A stretch of DNA of 64,000 bases, from assembly GCF_001266615.1 (NCBI RefSeq), contig NZ_LGHZ01000005.1:1-64000 (forward strand). Direction: 5' to 3'. The notes below the pieces were generated by a model. That model had not been told where the DNA came from and ran no database searches. It worked only from the letters and a program-made list of their open reading frames with translations. The position numbers and the translations under genes are program-made. This document shows, piece after piece, positions 1 through 9,986 of this stretch (within the stretch, counting starts at the first letter, position 1; each line of letters starts with the position of its first letter). Source of the stretch: Kluyvera genomosp. 1. GTDB taxonomy: Bacteria; Pseudomonadota; Gammaproteobacteria; Enterobacterales; Enterobacteriaceae.

Positions 1-578
1 TTTTTGCGTCTGTATGTTGGTAAAAACCCGATCATAACGTAGAAATCAGCGAAAATATTTAAGCTGTTTCGTCCAAATTCCCTTCATAACCCAGATGCAG
101 TAACCTGCTATCTTCGAAAAATTGACCATAAAAATGGTTAGAAAAGGTATTACACCCCTCAGCCTGCAGGTTCTGATTACACGACATTGCCAATCAGTGT
201 TCGAAAATTGACCAGTGTAAGATTCAGAATTGAAGTACACCAGTTCCTGCCAGAATCCTTAATAGTATTAATTGCGTAGCCGGTAAAGTATTCCGTCCTC
301 TTCTTTTTTTATGCAATCAGCACATGTATTTTAATTTCATTCGGCACGGTGCTAATAAGTCGTGCACTCAATGCACCAACAGCCTAACTACAATTCCTAG
401 AGCATCAGTCTTTAAGCGCTACAGCTAATCCTAAATCGTGATCTTGCTAACAAAAAATGTGACATTCATCACTAATGCATTAATAACAATTGTATAACAT
501 TTCGTTTACTAAAATATCTGCTTAAGTGTCGTGGTACGACCGATAAGGCAGGAGTGCGCTTTTGGCAGGAGTTAATCA
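1..578. other. AT-rich gene-free stretch upstream of kgtP
   Basis: No convincing gene is visible. A 64-codon reading frame on the minus strand (46-240) has no ribosome binding site or recognisable motif. The stretch is clearly more AT-rich than the genes beside it. Its last 130 bases hold the kgtP promoter region. The opening bases (a T run followed by gcgtctg) look like the tail of an intrinsic terminator. In E. coli K-12 an rRNA operon lies directly upstream of kgtP in the same direction, so this could be the edge of such an operon, but that is inference because no 5S rRNA sequence lies inside the window. Confidence 0.5.
455..476. promoter_or_regulatory. Predicted CRP site of the kgtP promoter
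   Basis: The core TGTGA-N6-TCACT at 458-473 is one mismatch from the CRP consensus TGTGA-N6-TCACA. A -10 like hexamer TATAAC lies at 493-498, placing the site about 40 bases before the likely start, as in class II CRP-activated promoters. Catabolite control of a dicarboxylate transporter is plausible. This is a pattern match only. Confidence 0.6.
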
Positions 579-1877
579 ATGGCTGTAACCAGTGTTACCT
601 CAGAAAGGACGCTAACCGACAGCGATACTCGCCGTCGCATCATGGCGATTGTCGGGGCTTCATCAGGGAATCTTGTTGAATGGTTTGACTTTTATGTCTA
701 CTCGTTCTGTTCCCTCTATTTTGCCCATATCTTTTTTCCGTCCGGAAATACCACGACCCAGCTTCTTCAGACCGCAGGTGTATTTGCGGCTGGATTCCTG
801 ATGCGTCCTATTGGCGGCTGGTTGTTTGGTCGTATTGCTGACCGTCGCGGTCGTAAAGTATCAATGCTGATTTCTGTTTGCATGATGTGCTTTGGCTCAC
901 TGGTCATCGCTTGCCTGCCTGGATACAGCGTCATCGGCACTTGGGCTCCGGCATTATTACTGCTAGCACGCCTATTCCAGGGACTATCCGTCGGCGGGGA
1001 ATATGGCACCAGTGCGACCTACATGAGTGAAGTTGCCGTTGAGGGCCGTAAAGGCTTCTACGCTTCATTTCAGTACGTCACCCTCATTGGTGGTCAACTG
1101 CTGGCGGTCCTGGTGGTTGTGATATTGCAAAACATCCTCAGCAGTGAAGATCTGCATGCATGGGGATGGCGAATACCATTTGCGATGGGGGCGGTACTGG
1201 CTGTTGTGGCACTGTGGTTACGTCGCCAGCTGGATGAAACCTCTCAGAAAGAGACGCGGACATTGAAAGAAGCCGGGTCGCTCAAAGGGCTGTGGCGTAA
1301 TCGTAAGGCATTCGTGATGGTGCTTGGTTTTACTGCGGCGGGTTCACTGAGTTTCTATACTTTCACCACCTATATGCAGAAATACCTCGTTAATACGGCT
1401 GGGATGAGTGCGAACCTCGCAAGTATGATCATGACCGCTGCGCTGTTTGTTTATATGCTGGTTCAGCCGCTTTTCGGCATGCTGTCGGATAAGGTGGGAC
1501 GCCGTACCTCAATGCTGTGCTTTGGGGCTTTCGCGACATTATTCACGGTTCCCATCCTCACTGCGCTGCAAAGCGTTAGCTCTCCATACCTGGCATTTGC
1601 GCTGGTGATGTGTGCTTTGCTGATCACCAGTTTCTACACCTCTATTAGCGGTATCCTGAAAGCGGAAATGTTCCCGGCACAGGTGCGCGCATTGGGCGTT
1701 GGGCTCTCCTATGCGGTAGCAAACGCACTGTTTGGTGGTTCAGCTGAATACGTTGCGCTATCGCTAAAATCTGCGGGTATCGAGACGGCATTCTTCTGGT
1801 ACGTTACCGTGATGGCTGCGCTGGCATTTCTGGTGTCATTGAAATTACACCGTAAAGGAAAAGGGTTGCGCCTGTAG
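579..1877 (+). CDS. kgtP: Alpha-ketoglutarate:proton symporter KgtP
   Basis: Inner-membrane major facilitator superfamily carrier that imports 2-oxoglutarate with protons. The 432-residue product is very similar to E. coli KgtP over its whole length and has the same size. It carries the metabolite:H+ symporter signature after the first helix ([13 protein letters not shown] near residue 31), the loop motif [10 protein letters not shown] (about residues 84-93) between helices 2 and 3, and a second copy SDKVGRR in the second half. Twelve hydrophobic segments can be traced. The ATG is preceded by a GGAG-type ribosome binding site. It ends three bases before the convergent yfiM. Confidence 0.95.
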   Translation: MAVTSVTSERTLTDSDTRRRIMAIVGASSGNLVEWFDFYVYSFCSLYFAHIFFPSGNTTTQLLQTAGVFAAGFLMRPIGGWLFGRIADRRGRKVSMLISVCMMCFGSLVIACLPGYSVIGTWAPALLLLARLFQGLSVGGEYGTSATYMSEVAVEGRKGFYASFQYVTLIGGQLLAVLVVVILQNILSSEDLHAWGWRIPFAMGAVLAVVALWLRRQLDETSQKETRTLKEAGSLKGLWRNRKAFVMVLGFTAAGSLSFYTFTTYMQKYLVNTAGMSANLASMIMTAALFVYMLVQPLFGMLSDKVGRRTSMLCFGAFATLFTVPILTALQSVSSPYLAFALVMCALLITSFYTSISGILKAEMFPAQVRALGVGLSYAVANALFGGSAEYVALSLKSAGIETAFFWYVTVMAALAFLVSLKLHRKGKGLRL

Positions 1878-1880
1878 TTC

Positions 1881-2207
1881 TTAATGCTGTGCCAGCTGCC
1901 ACACCGCATAGCCGGTTGTGGCGCCGGCCACATCCCAGGCAAAGTCTTTCCAGCTCCAGCCGCTTCCAGCAGGGCGACTGTCCCAGAGCTCTTTTGAGGC
2001 ACCAAGACTTACGGAAAACATAAAGCCGATTGCCGCACTGCGGTCGCGGCTTATGCCTTGATGCTGTGCGACTTCATTGCCAGCAGCGGCCAGCATCGCA
2101 GAAGCGATAAAGTGCTGAGCCTTATCTTGCCCACTCCAGGCGTCGTTAGCCATATGGCTACAGCCACTGAGTAAGAGCGTAGAGCAGAGAAGTGTAATTC
2201 GGGGCAT
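1881..2207 (-). CDS. yfiM: YfiM family lipoprotein
   Basis: A 108-residue predicted lipoprotein. It has a short hydrophobic signal with the lipobox LLSGC, giving acylated Cys16, followed by a domain containing DKAQHF and an AWQLAQH tail. It matches the enterobacterial YfiM family, whose function is not established. It lies downstream of pssA on the same strand, but the pssA terminator separates them, so it probably has its own promoter in the pssA 3' region. It is convergent with kgtP, only three bases apart. Confidence 0.85.
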   Translation of the reverse strand: MPRITLLCSTLLLSGCSHMANDAWSGQDKAQHFIASAMLAAAGNEVAQHQGISRDRSAAIGFMFSVSLGASKELWDSRPAGSGWSWKDFAWDVAGATTGYAVWQLAQH

Positions 2208-2218
2208 AAAGACTCCTG

Positions 2219-2250
2219 AAAAAAAGCCCCGTCGTAACGGGGCTCTATTT
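2219..2250 (-). terminator. Intrinsic terminator of pssA
   Basis: The GC-rich stem agcccc/ggggct (2225-2244) is followed on the minus strand by a T run, directly after the pssA stop codon. Confidence 0.85.
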
Positions 2251-3605
2251 TAAAGGATACGGCTAATGAGCCTATCGATACGAATACGGCGTAGACGGCG
2301 AATCAGTTTTCGCACTTTCACCGGATACTCGGCAATGCTTTGCAGCTCGCGGTAATGATTGACGACCGTGGTATGCTTGCGAATCAGCTCCAGTTCTTTC
2401 TGGCGCATCGAAGCCAGCTGCTTTTTCGGATCGTGAATCAGGACCGCATTTTCCAGATCCAGACGCCACGCCCGCGGGTTGAGGTTGTTGCCAGTCAGCA
2501 GCATCCATTCGTTATCAACCCACATGCCTTTCAGATGATAGCTGTTATCCCCGTCTTTCCACAGGCGAACCACCAACTGGTCAGTATTAATGTAATACTG
2601 CAGGCGGCTCAGGAAGCGGCGCAGGTTAATTTCATACAGATACGGCAGCGCACCAATTATCTTAAACGGTTCATTTTCCGGAATGTAAAAATCATTGGCG
2701 GTTTTATCGCCGACAATAATTTCCACCTTTTTACCTTCGCGCAGCAGACGAATGATACTGCGCACCAGCAGCGCAGGAAGGTTGAAGTATGGCGTGCAGA
2801 TCGTGAGTTTTTCCTCAGTGCACGGCATGAGATGGAAAATAGTTTTGTTGAGATCGCTGGATTTACCCAGCCCAACAAGCGGTGTAACGGTCAGCTCTTC
2901 ATCACTGGCGTTACCCTCAAAATGGTAGCTGGTATCACGCAATTCCTGGCGATACTGGCGGATATCATTTTTGATTTCTGGGCTCTTAGGACGTTCGCTA
3001 TTATCCAGACGATTAACACCGCGCCCTTCAACCAGGTTTTCCGAAACCCAGTTAAACATAATGTCGGACATTTGCGGGTTACGAATGCATTGATAGCGGT
3101 CGTAACGATATTTATCGTGCTGATGCAGATAAACGTCGTTGATGCTGGCGCCGCTGTAGAGCACGCAGTCATCAATGATAAAGCCTTTGAAGTGTAGAAC
3201 GCCGAGCGCTTCACGGGTATTGATAGGCACGCCATAAACCGGAACGTCTATCCCCGGATTCTCTTTGGCGGTACGGCAATACCAGTCTGCATTCGTGTTA
3301 GAGGCAGCGGCACCAATACGCCCACGCTGCGCGCGGTGCCAGTCTACCAGTACCCGAACATCAAGCTCAGGGCGCTGACGCTTGGCATCGTACAGGGCTT
3401 GCAGAATCGTCTTTCCGGCATCGTCCTGTTCAAGATATAAGGCAACGATACAAATCCGGCGCGTAGCGCTGGCGATTTTTGCGAGCAGAGCAACACGAAA
3501 ATCTGCTGGAGTATAGAAAAACTCAACATCATCAACAGACTGTGAAAGCTTGGGTAGTTGGGCAAGGTGTTGTTGATGTTTATTACGCTTAAATTTTGAC
3601 AACAT
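2250..3605 (-). CDS. pssA: CDP-diacylglycerol--serine O-phosphatidyltransferase
   Basis: Phosphatidylserine synthase, which condenses CDP-diacylglycerol with serine in the pathway to phosphatidylethanolamine. It belongs to the phospholipase D superfamily and has two HKD-type motifs: HFKGFIIDD in the N-terminal half and HLKGMWVDN in the C-terminal half. The C-terminus is very basic (KVRKLIRRLRRIRIDR), consistent with peripheral binding to acidic membrane lipids and to ribosomes. The second of two adjacent ATGs is chosen because it gives the 451 residues of E. coli PssA. It follows patZ on the same strand after about 108 bases. Confidence 0.95.
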   Translation of the reverse strand: MLSKFKRNKHQQHLAQLPKLSQSVDDVEFFYTPADFRVALLAKIASATRRICIVALYLEQDDAGKTILQALYDAKRQRPELDVRVLVDWHRAQRGRIGAAASNTNADWYCRTAKENPGIDVPVYGVPINTREALGVLHFKGFIIDDCVLYSGASINDVYLHQHDKYRYDRYQCIRNPQMSDIMFNWVSENLVEGRGVNRLDNSERPKSPEIKNDIRQYRQELRDTSYHFEGNASDEELTVTPLVGLGKSSDLNKTIFHLMPCTEEKLTICTPYFNLPALLVRSIIRLLREGKKVEIIVGDKTANDFYIPENEPFKIIGALPYLYEINLRRFLSRLQYYINTDQLVVRLWKDGDNSYHLKGMWVDNEWMLLTGNNLNPRAWRLDLENAVLIHDPKKQLASMRQKELELIRKHTTVVNHYRELQSIAEYPVKVRKLIRRLRRIRIDRLISRIL

Positions 3606-3713
3606 CACAGTGCGTTTCTTCTCTGATTTAGTGAAGGGTCTTCTGTACCAGGCAGATGACGTAAGCGGTCAATGATACCACCTCTATCGAGCAAGGGTAG
3701 CATTTCCAGCAAC

Positions 3714-6365
3714 TTAGTCATCACTTAGGCGTAATGATAGACCGACAATACCATCTTCCAGCTGAATATCTACATCAAAACCTAGCTTCCTCGCGAGCGC
3801 TATCATCCCGCGATTATTCGGCATGGTAATTCCGTTCAGCCGGGCTAAGCCGTGAGTACGAGTATAGGCAATGAGCTTCTCGAGTAGGCGTCCACCGAGG
3901 CCAAGGCCTTTTAAATCTGAACGCACCAGCACGGCGAATTCCGCGTCAATATTGTCAGGATCGGAGATCGCGCGCGTTACGCCCAGGATCTCTGTCCCAT
4001 CCCCTGAGCCATACACCGCAACAAAGGCCATTTCCCGATCGTAGTCGATCTGCGTCATATTGGCTAAATCATCATGGGTAAATTCGTTGATCTCACTAAA
4101 ATAACGGTAGTAGAGATCTTCTTTCGTGACTCGGGCGATGAACTGCTGAAGCAGAGGCTCATCTTCTGGCAGGATCGGGCGGAAGAGGCAGCGCTCGCCA
4201 TTCTTCATTGTTACCCACTCCTCAAGATGTTGTGGGTAAGGGCGTACTGCCAACCGGCTTTCGCTTGCACCATTAAACGGTGCAATATCGAGGCTTACAT
4301 CCAATGCGGTAAATTCGTTGCCGGAGGCGAGAAGCGGGTGAATATCCAGACGCTGGATCTCCGGACAATCGACAATCAGGTTAGATACCTGAACCAGCAG
4401 CTGGCTGAGGCCAGCGATATCCAGCGGGCGCAGTGCGCTACGCCCGCGTATTTTCTTGCTCTTGATCGCCTGAATCACCAGATAGCGTGCCAGGGTCATG
4501 TTTAGCGGCGGTAGGGCAACGGCTGCTTGATCTTCCGCGCGCCATTCGACGCCCCCTTCACCCAGCATGATCAACGGGCCAAACACCGGGTCGTGTTCAA
4601 CCACCACGCGCAGTTCTTGGGCGCCGGCACGATTGGCCATGCTTTGCACCAGCAATCCATGAATTCTCGCCTGTGGCCAAGCCATCTTCACACGATCGAG
4701 AATCGCATCGGCCGCCTGTTGTACCTCGGCAGCGGTTCGAAGATAGAGCATTACACCCTGTACTTCCGACTTATGCGGAATATCGGGTGAGCGGAGCTTC
4801 AGCGCCACCGGATAACCTATTTGTTCAGCGATATGCACCGCTTCAGCGCTGTCGGCGGCAATCCAGGTCGGCAGCGTGTTCAGGCCATAGGCGTTTAATA
4901 TCGGGCGCACTTCATGGGTATCCAACGCGCCAATTCCGTTATCAATTGCCTGTTGTAATAGCTCATGCGCCTGCGCGGTATTGGCAGTCAGGCTATGCGG
5001 TAGCGCAGGGGTTTCCCGTAGCTGTTTTTGGTTACGCCGATATTCCACCATATGCATAAAGGCAGTGATCGTCCCTTCCGGCGTCCGGTAAGTAGGAATA
5101 CCGGCATCGCTAAACATGCGACGCGCTTCAATTGATGAATACTCGCCGCACCAGTTGGTTAACACACTGATAAATTTGCCCCGGGGATGCTGTTTGATCA
5201 GTTCAATCAGTGCGGCTGCGCTTTCGCTTCCCGTTGCCGTGGCGCTAGGTGCGTGGATGATCATCAGGGCATCTAGATCGGCACTATTGAGCAGAATATT
5301 TACCGCCGAAGAATAGTGGTTGATGCTGGCGTCATCGCGCAGATCCAGCGGGTTGTTCGCCTCGACGGTATCAGGTAATTCAGCCTGAAGCTGCTGACGG
5401 GTCTCTTCGCTGAGCGTCGCGAGTTTGCCATTGCGCGCCCAATGCTCGTCCAGCGCCAGCGCCGCAGGTGCCGCACCGTTGCTGATAATCATCAGCCGTT
5501 CGCCGCGAAGTGGGCGCATATGGCTGAGCGTTTCGACCGCGGAAAACAGTTCATGAGTATCCTGTACCCGCAGTAAACCGGCGCGTTGAATGGCGGCATC
5601 CCAGGCCGGATCCATACCTGAATTTACGTGCAGCAAGCGCTGAGCGGCTGGGCTGCGGCCGCTCTTGATCACCAGAATGGGCTTGTTGCGCGAGGCGCTT
5701 CGTGCCGCAGAAACAAAGCGTCGGGCATCGCTGAGCTGCTCAAGGTACAGCAAAATCGCGCTGGTTTTACTGTCTCGCGCCAGATAATCCAGCAGATCGT
5801 CAACATCAATATCGAGGCTATCGCCCAGCGCGATAAAGTACGAGAACCCCATTTCGCGCTGCTGTGCCCAGTCCAGAATGGTATTGGAGACGGCGGCAGA
5901 CTGGGAAATAAACGCCAGTTTGCCTTTACGAATAGGAACCGGAGAGAAGCTGGCGTTCAGTCCCTGCCATGGCGCCAGCAGCCCGAGACTGTTGGGTCCA
6001 AGCAGACGCATTTGATAACGTGCGGCGCACTGTTTAAGCGCGCTGAATTGATCGGGCATGGACGAGAGGATAATGCAGGTTTTGCAGCCTTTTTCCCCTA
6101 AAGACTCTAATAATTCCAGATTGCGGTTAGCATGCGTGCACAGCACCGCCAGATCGGGAGAGAAGGGGAGGCTTTCGATCGTTGGCCAGGCCAGTACGCC
6201 CAGAACGGCTTTCCATGTGGGAGTCACCGGTAAAACCGGGCCGGCAAAGCCGCCGGCCAGCAGGTTTTTCATCATCAAAAAGCCGGCACGCTGTGGCTTC
6301 ATTGAGGCACCCACCACCGCAATAGACTTTGGCCTCAGAAGTGCTTCCAGCCCACGTTGACTCAT
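3714..6365 (-). CDS. patZ: Protein lysine acetyltransferase PatZ/Pka
   Basis: Acetyl-CoA dependent lysine acetyltransferase that modifies acetyl-CoA synthetase and other proteins. The 883 residues comprise an NDP-forming acyl-CoA synthetase-like part (CoA-binding domain about 1-130, ligase/flavodoxin-like domains to about 470, ATP-grasp about 480-700) and a C-terminal GNAT domain (about 725-883, with GLGLGGRLLEKLI as the acetyl-CoA loop). Where active synthetases have the phospho-histidine in an HTG motif, this protein reads NSG (Asn near 248). That fits the known loss of synthetase activity in this family. It lies between tapT and pssA on the same strand, as in E. coli. Confidence 0.93.
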   Translation of the reverse strand: MSQRGLEALLRPKSIAVVGASMKPQRAGFLMMKNLLAGGFAGPVLPVTPTWKAVLGVLAWPTIESLPFSPDLAVLCTHANRNLELLESLGEKGCKTCIILSSMPDQFSALKQCAARYQMRLLGPNSLGLLAPWQGLNASFSPVPIRKGKLAFISQSAAVSNTILDWAQQREMGFSYFIALGDSLDIDVDDLLDYLARDSKTSAILLYLEQLSDARRFVSAARSASRNKPILVIKSGRSPAAQRLLHVNSGMDPAWDAAIQRAGLLRVQDTHELFSAVETLSHMRPLRGERLMIISNGAAPAALALDEHWARNGKLATLSEETRQQLQAELPDTVEANNPLDLRDDASINHYSSAVNILLNSADLDALMIIHAPSATATGSESAAALIELIKQHPRGKFISVLTNWCGEYSSIEARRMFSDAGIPTYRTPEGTITAFMHMVEYRRNQKQLRETPALPHSLTANTAQAHELLQQAIDNGIGALDTHEVRPILNAYGLNTLPTWIAADSAEAVHIAEQIGYPVALKLRSPDIPHKSEVQGVMLYLRTAAEVQQAADAILDRVKMAWPQARIHGLLVQSMANRAGAQELRVVVEHDPVFGPLIMLGEGGVEWRAEDQAAVALPPLNMTLARYLVIQAIKSKKIRGRSALRPLDIAGLSQLLVQVSNLIVDCPEIQRLDIHPLLASGNEFTALDVSLDIAPFNGASESRLAVRPYPQHLEEWVTMKNGERCLFRPILPEDEPLLQQFIARVTKEDLYYRYFSEINEFTHDDLANMTQIDYDREMAFVAVYGSGDGTEILGVTRAISDPDNIDAEFAVLVRSDLKGLGLGGRLLEKLIAYTRTHGLARLNGITMPNNRGMIALARKLGFDVDIQLEDGIVGLSLRLSDD

Positions 6366-6400
6366 ACCGGTCTTCCTTACGCGACGATAATCGTAAGAGT

Positions 6401-7099
6401 TTAACCGTTTTCCATGCTGGTGGTTGTGATGTTGCCCTGATGATGAGCTTTTCCTGCCAGATAGTGTTCACGAAAACGGGTGAAATGCTGGCTGAGCGCA
6501 GAGGCCGCGTCGGTATCATTGGCGAGATCCAGCAGCGCAATGGCGACTTCGGCAGTGCAGTACTGCCCTTCTGCGTGGACTTCGCGCAGGCTGTAGGCGG
6601 AAACACGCGAAAGGTCGACGGAAATCAGCGGCAGGTTGTCCAGCCACGGGCTTTTACGGAACATTTTGCGCGCTTCCGGCCAGGTACCGTCTAACATGAT
6701 AAAGAGAGGCGGTTTACCGGATGGTGGGGCGCTCAGTACCCGACGCTCAGGCCCGGCATATGAAGAGGGGAACACCACCATCGGTTGGTAGTCCGGGTTT
6801 TTCACCAGATCGAGCAGTGCTTGCGGTGGTTCGGTGCGTGACCACTGAAATGCTTCCGTCTGCGGTAAAATATCGGCAATCAAACGGCCGGTATTGCTTG
6901 GCTTCATTGGCTCCGTGTCGAACATGACGAGGCAGAAGCGGCTGTTGGCCGGATGAGGCGCAATGGTGTCGCACAGGCAGTAGCCAGTAACCAGCAGGCA
7001 GCGCTGACAGCGACGAACCCGGTTACCGCGGGCAAGAAAAGGGCGAGTCGCGCGGGCTAAACGCTCGGCGCGCAACCGTAAAACGGCATTTTCAATCAT
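6401..7099 (-). CDS. tapT: tRNA-uridine aminocarboxypropyltransferase TapT
   Basis: DTW-domain enzyme (formerly YfiP) that makes 3-(3-amino-3-carboxypropyl)uridine at tRNA position 47 from S-adenosylmethionine. The 232-residue protein shows the cysteine cluster RCQRC...GYCLC typical of the family near residues 33-49 and the DTW signature in MLDGTWPEARKMF. It starts the tapT-patZ group; its stop is 35 bases before the patZ start. Function is taken from the family. Confidence 0.9.
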   Translation of the reverse strand: MIENAVLRLRAERLARATRPFLARGNRVRRCQRCLLVTGYCLCDTIAPHPANSRFCLVMFDTEPMKPSNTGRLIADILPQTEAFQWSRTEPPQALLDLVKNPDYQPMVVFPSSYAGPERRVLSAPPSGKPPLFIMLDGTWPEARKMFRKSPWLDNLPLISVDLSRVSAYSLREVHAEGQYCTAEVAIALLDLANDTDAASALSQHFTRFREHYLAGKAHHQGNITTTSMENG

Positions 7100-7174
7100 G
7101 GGACAAGTGGGTGCGTTGCAAAAACGCTATTGTCGCAGAGGAGAATACGGGGCACAAGATGCGCCCCGTGAGGA

Positions 7175-7600
7175 CTATTGTTGCAGGGCTTCGTTCAACC
7201 AGCTATCGAATGGCGCTTTAGGTACCGCACCGTTGAGCATATCGATAACTTCGCCATTTTTGAAAATCATGATGGTGGGAATGCTGCGAATGCGAAAACG
7301 CGCGCTCAGTTCACGTTCAGCTTCGGTATTCACTTTTACAAAGCGCACTTTCCCGCTACGCTCTTCAGCAACGTCTTCGAAAATTGGTGCAAAATTACGG
7401 CAAGGACCGCACCACGGTGCCCAAAAATCAACGACAACCGGGAGATCGTCCTTCAGCAGTTTATCCAGCGTGCTGTCTGTGGCGTTGATAACATCGCCAT
7501 CAAACAAATCCTCACCACAGCGTCCACATTTTGCGACGTCGTTGAGACGCTCTTCAGGAATGCGATTAAGCGCCTGGCAGTGGGCACAAACGGTATTCAT
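7175..7600 (-). CDS. trxC: Thioredoxin 2
   Basis: Cytosolic thiol:disulfide oxidoreductase. The 141-residue protein has an N-terminal zinc-binding extension with two CxxC pairs (CAHC and CGRC) followed by a thioredoxin fold with the active site WCGPC. This zinc extension separates TrxC from TrxA. It is transcribed away from trmG; the roughly 200-base gap between them should hold both promoters. E. coli trxC is OxyR-activated, but I could not confidently place an OxyR site here. Confidence 0.95.
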   Translation of the reverse strand: MNTVCAHCQALNRIPEERLNDVAKCGRCGEDLFDGDVINATDSTLDKLLKDDLPVVVDFWAPWCGPCRNFAPIFEDVAEERSGKVRFVKVNTEAERELSARFRIRSIPTIMIFKNGEVIDMLNGAVPKAPFDSWLNEALQQ

Positions 7601-7804
7601 AACTCACCTCTGGGTCATCGTGTTGCAGGACGGCGATGTTGCCGAATGTTTCTATAATGTTACACATTATCAACGAGACTGTATTAATCAACAATGCGTT
7701 TTATCCAATGGGTACAATAGTCACCGTCTTTTTTATGAAGTAATGGCTAAGCGCTACCACATCAGGTAATCTGCGCGCTTCGCGCAGCGCAGGTGGAGAA
7801 AAAA

Positions 7805-8905
7805 ATGAGCGACGAACTGAAGAACAAAAGCGGCAAGGTCAAAGTGATGTACGTCCGCAGTGACGATGACTCGGACAAACGCACCCAAAATCCTCGTACT
7901 GGTAAAGGCGGAGGCCGTCCGGGCGCATCCCGTGCCGGTGCTTCCCGTGCCGAAGGCGGTCGTCGCCCAGCCCGTGATGATAGAAAGGGTCCGAACAGCG
8001 AACGCGGCCGTGAACGTGGCCGTGGCCGTGATGTTGAACGTGACCGCGATCGCGGTGAAGGTTCCCCATGGCGTACCGTTTCGCGCGCCCCTGGCGATGA
8101 AGCTGCACCAAAAGCCGATCATGGCGGTATCAGCGGTAAAAGCTTTATCGATCCAGAAGTGCTGCGTCGTCAGCGTGCGGAAGAGACCCGCGTGTACGGT
8201 GAAAACGCCTGTCAGGCGCTGTTCCAGAGCCGTCCGGATGCGATTGTTCGCGCCTGGTTCATCCAGAGCGTTACCCCACGCTTTAAGGAAGCGCTGCGCT
8301 GGATGGCGGCAAACCGCAAAGCCTATCACGTGGTTGATGAAGAAGAGCTGGCGAAAGCGTCCGGTACTGAACACCATGGTGGCGTTTGCTTCCTGATCAA
8401 AAAACGTAACGGCACTTCTGTACAGCAGTGGGTTGCACAGAGTGGTGAAGACGATTGCGTACTGGCGCTGGAAGACGCGGGTAACCCACATAACCTCGGC
8501 GCGATGATCCGCAGCTGTGCGCATTTCGGTGTGAAAGGCGTGGTTCTGCAGGACGCGGCGCTGCTGGAATCGGGTGCGGCTATCCGTACCGCAGAAGGCG
8601 GTGCTGAGCACGTTCAACCGATCACCGGCGACAGCTTCATCGACGCGCTGGAGCAGTTCCGCAAAGCGGGCTATGCCATCGTGACGACGAGCAGCAACGG
8701 CAAAGGTATGCCGCTGTTTAAAGCCGAGTTGCCTAAGAAAATGGTGCTGGCGTTGGGTCAGGACCGTGATGGTGTTTCCGACGCGGCGGCAGCTATTGCC
8801 GATATGAGCGTGTCCATTGATGGCACCCGTGCAGTAGAAGGCCTGAACGTCTCCGTAGCGACCGGCGTACTGCTGGGAGAATGGTGGCGTCAGCATAAAG
8901 CGTAA
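7805..8905 (+). CDS. trmG: SpoU/TrmH-family RNA methyltransferase TrmG (YfiF)
   Basis: SPOUT-class 2'-O-ribose methyltransferase homologue. The start at 7805 gives [14 protein letters not shown], aligned with the E. coli start; an in-frame ATG at 7793 would add four residues. The 366-residue product has a disordered basic N-terminus (to about 110), a substrate-binding domain ([14 protein letters not shown] onward, about 115-190) and a SPOUT domain with [11 protein letters not shown] and the C-terminal [12 protein letters not shown] knot motif. Compared with my memory of E. coli YfiF (345 residues) the N-terminus is expanded by a tract rich in Arg, Gly, Asp and Glu. Confidence 0.88.
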   Translation: MSDELKNKSGKVKVMYVRSDDDSDKRTQNPRTGKGGGRPGASRAGASRAEGGRRPARDDRKGPNSERGRERGRGRDVERDRDRGEGSPWRTVSRAPGDEAAPKADHGGISGKSFIDPEVLRRQRAEETRVYGENACQALFQSRPDAIVRAWFIQSVTPRFKEALRWMAANRKAYHVVDEEELAKASGTEHHGGVCFLIKKRNGTSVQQWVAQSGEDDCVLALEDAGNPHNLGAMIRSCAHFGVKGVVLQDAALLESGAAIRTAEGGAEHVQPITGDSFIDALEQFRKAGYAIVTTSSNGKGMPLFKAELPKKMVLALGQDRDGVSDAAAAIADMSVSIDGTRAVEGLNVSVATGVLLGEWWRQHKA

Positions 8906-8923
8906 TATCGCGAGCTGAAAATG

Positions 8924-8963
8924 AAAAAAACCGGTAACGCCTGGCGTTTACCGGTTTTTTTAT
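8924..8963. terminator. Bidirectional terminator between trmG and ung
   Basis: An A run, a stem built on ccggtaa/tttaccgg with an inner cgcc/ggcg, then a T run. It serves the convergent trmG and ung genes. Confidence 0.85.
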
Positions 8964-8986
8964 CTCTGCGGTGCGACGGCAGAAAT

Positions 8987-9667
8987 TTATTCTGGCAGCA
9001 CCGGCATCCAATCAATCGGTGCTTCGCCGCGCTGCTCCAGCCACTGGTTAGCCTGCACAAAGTGATTGCTGCCAAAGAAACCCCGGTGGGCTGAAAGTGG
9101 CGATGGATGTGGTGCTTTCAGTACATGGTGACGCTGTGTATCAATAATGGCACCTTTCTTCTGCGCATGAGCTCCCCAGAGTAAAAACACGACGCCCTCC
9201 CGGTGCTCATTAATCAGCGCAATGACCTTATCGGTAAACGTTTCCCAGCCAAGGCTGGCGTGCGAGTGGGCCTGGCCTGCGCGTACGGTTAATACCGTAT
9301 TCAGCAATAGCACACCTTGACGCGCCCAGCTTTCCAGATAGCCGTGGTTTGGGCGCACAAAACCGGGAATGGTACCTTCCAGTTCTTTATACATGTTGAG
9401 CAGCGACGGTGGTGTCGCAATACCTGGCTGTACGGAGAATGCCAAACCGTGTGCCTGGTTTGGACCGTGGTAGGGATCCTGGCCCAGAATCACCACTTTG
9501 ACATCATTGAGCTCGGTGAAACGAAAAGCATTAAACACATCTTTCTGTGGCGGATAAATCGTGACGCCAGATTGACGTTCGCTGGCGACGGTGGCCAGCG
9601 TATTCACAAAGTAGGACTGCTGTTTTTCAGTGGCCAGCACATCATGCCAGGTTAATGGGGTTGTCAT
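8987..9667 (-). CDS. ung: Uracil-DNA glycosylase
   Basis: Removes uracil from DNA to start base-excision repair. The 226-residue protein carries the family-1 active-site motif GQDPYHGP (catalytic Asp near residue 62) and the C-terminal minor-groove loop [13 protein letters not shown]. Length is close to E. coli Ung (229). It is convergent with trmG and divergent from grcA. Confidence 0.97.
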   Translation of the reverse strand: MTTPLTWHDVLATEKQQSYFVNTLATVASERQSGVTIYPPQKDVFNAFRFTELNDVKVVILGQDPYHGPNQAHGLAFSVQPGIATPPSLLNMYKELEGTIPGFVRPNHGYLESWARQGVLLLNTVLTVRAGQAHSHASLGWETFTDKVIALINEHREGVVFLLWGAHAQKKGAIIDTQRHHVLKAPHPSPLSAHRGFFGSNHFVQANQWLEQRGEAPIDWMPVLPE

Positions 9668-9986
9668 CTCGCTCTCCTGCGATTCTTCATGACCATAGCT
9701 TAACTGCTTCTCTCAGCATCACAAAATCAGATGGTGTAACCCACTGCGTTTACTACAAAAAAAGTTGAATCTTTACAAAAATTTTTACTCTCAGCAAAGT
9801 GCGTAACTTGATGCAAAACAAGTATTTTCATCTATGACCTCTTTTGTGGTGTGGTTTTTATTGATTTAAATCAAAGAATCAAGGGTGTGCGAGGGGTATA
9901 TATACACTCAAGCAACAATGGTTTTACCAATTGGCCGCGAGACGGTCGGTTAAAAAACGAATATAAAGAGCCTTGGGAGGCATCAA
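9668..9986. other. ung-grcA divergent intergenic region
   Basis: This 319-base AT-rich gap has no gene. It holds the FNR-dependent grcA promoter in its right half and, presumably, the ung promoter on its left. No further RNA gene or repeat is visible. Confidence 0.6.
9861..9874. promoter_or_regulatory. FNR box of the grcA promoter
   Basis: TTGATTTAAATCAA is a perfect FNR palindrome (TTGAT-N4-ATCAA). A TATATA -10 candidate at 9897-9902 puts it about 41 bases before the likely start, the class II activating position. This fits the known anaerobic induction of grcA. Confidence 0.88.

Noticed and set aside
46-240. 64-codon minus-strand frame near the left edge
   Set aside because: No ribosome binding site, no motif, AT-rich non-coding character.
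2340-3197. 285-codon open frame antisense to pssA
   Set aside because: It lies entirely within a well-conserved gene, has no ribosome binding site and no recognisable domain; it is a codon-bias shadow.
7145-7171. Hairpin acggggc/gccccgt between trxC and tapT as a terminator
   Set aside because: No T run follows on the minus strand; it could still be a weak processing site, but support is too thin.
7754-8896. 380-codon open frame antisense to trmG
   Set aside because: Covers the repetitive N-terminal coding part of trmG; its sequence is low in complexity and shows no domain.
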